Source: RGIG1828 sp045592485 | GTDB taxonomy: Bacteria > Bacillota > Clostridia > UMGS1810 | Reading direction: 5' to 3' | NCBI GenBank assembly: GCA_045592485.1 | Contig: JAZNUS010000054.1 | Coordinates: 1-5,966, forward strand | DNA length: 5,966 bases | In this document: positions 5,915-5,966 of the stretch, one piece after another | Position numbering within the stretch: the stretch's first letter is position 1 | Layout of the letters: each line of letters begins with the position of its first letter | Program-made: the position numbers and the translations under genes | The notes under the pieces: model-generated | The model's input: only the letters and a program-made list of their open reading frames with translations | Told to the model about the DNA's origin: nothing | Databases searched by the model: none

Positions 5915-5966
5915 ATGTCACAGAACTACTACCAGAAAGAAATCGAAACCATGCCTGCTGAAGAAA
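5915..5966 (+). CDS. Phenylacetate-CoA ligase-like protein, N-terminus only
   Basis: Only the first 17 residues (MSQNYYQKEIETMPAEE) lie inside the window; the gene runs off the right end. The pattern Y-x-K-E-I-E-T-M-P-x-E-E is typical of the start of PaaK-type phenylacetate-CoA ligases, which convert phenylacetate, or related aryl acids such as indoleacetate, with ATP and CoA to the CoA thioester. AAAGGGTG (5901-5908) is the ribosome binding site, with 8 bases between GGG and the ATG. The gene stands alone behind the Phe-type T-box. In anaerobes such ligases can feed reductive carboxylation to phenylpyruvate, which would explain phenylalanine control. The family call rests on a short motif and on context. 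Confidence 0.7.
   Translation, partial: MSQNYYQKEIETMPAEE

Noticed and set aside
1..5966. CRISPR array, tRNA/rRNA gene, insertion sequence or phage genes
   Set aside because: No regularly spaced repeats, no tRNA cloverleaf and no transposase- or phage-like reading frame are seen.

Overview
The window looks like chromosomal DNA from a low-to-moderate GC Gram-positive anaerobe, probably a gut or rumen clostridium (Bacillota). This is inferred from two T-box tRNA-sensing leaders, strong AGGAGG-type ribosome binding sites, consensus sigma-A promoters with A-rich upstream tracts, and the gene content. Species cannot be named from the sequence alone.

Layout, left to right. 1-171: no gene; an imperfect 51-base palindrome (3-53) and AT-rich DNA. 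172-493: a perfect-spacing promoter and T-box leader 1, whose specifier reads best as ATC (isoleucine). 547-2847 (+): a 766-residue fusion of an XRE-type helix-turn-helix, a cupin and a complete acyl-CoA synthetase of the medium-chain type, ending in a strong terminator. 2936-3829 (-): a LysR-type regulator. 3830-3946: a divergent control region with a LysR-box-like palindrome about 65 bases upstream of the predicted symporter start. 3947-5500 (+): a 517-residue sodium:solute symporter. 5538-5862: a second promoter and T-box leader 2, whose specifier reads best as TTC (phenylalanine). 5915-end (+): the first 17 codons of what looks like a phenylacetate-CoA ligase.

Working model (inference). 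Two ATP-dependent acid:CoA ligases are each placed under a T-box that senses an uncharged tRNA. Rumen and gut anaerobes are known to make isoleucine from 2-methylbutyrate and phenylalanine from phenylacetate, by CoA activation, ferredoxin-dependent reductive carboxylation to the 2-oxo acid, and transamination. The Ile T-box over a medium/branched-chain acyl-CoA synthetase and the Phe T-box over a PaaK-like ligase fit this exactly: the cell would activate scavenged acids only when the matching amino acid is short. The symporter could import such an acid under LysR control. The helix-turn-helix/cupin on the first ligase adds a possible second, BirA-like layer in which the activating enzyme also binds DNA. 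The T-box structures and domain calls can be seen in the sequence; the amino acid identities are well supported but not proven; the pathway assignment is a hypothesis.
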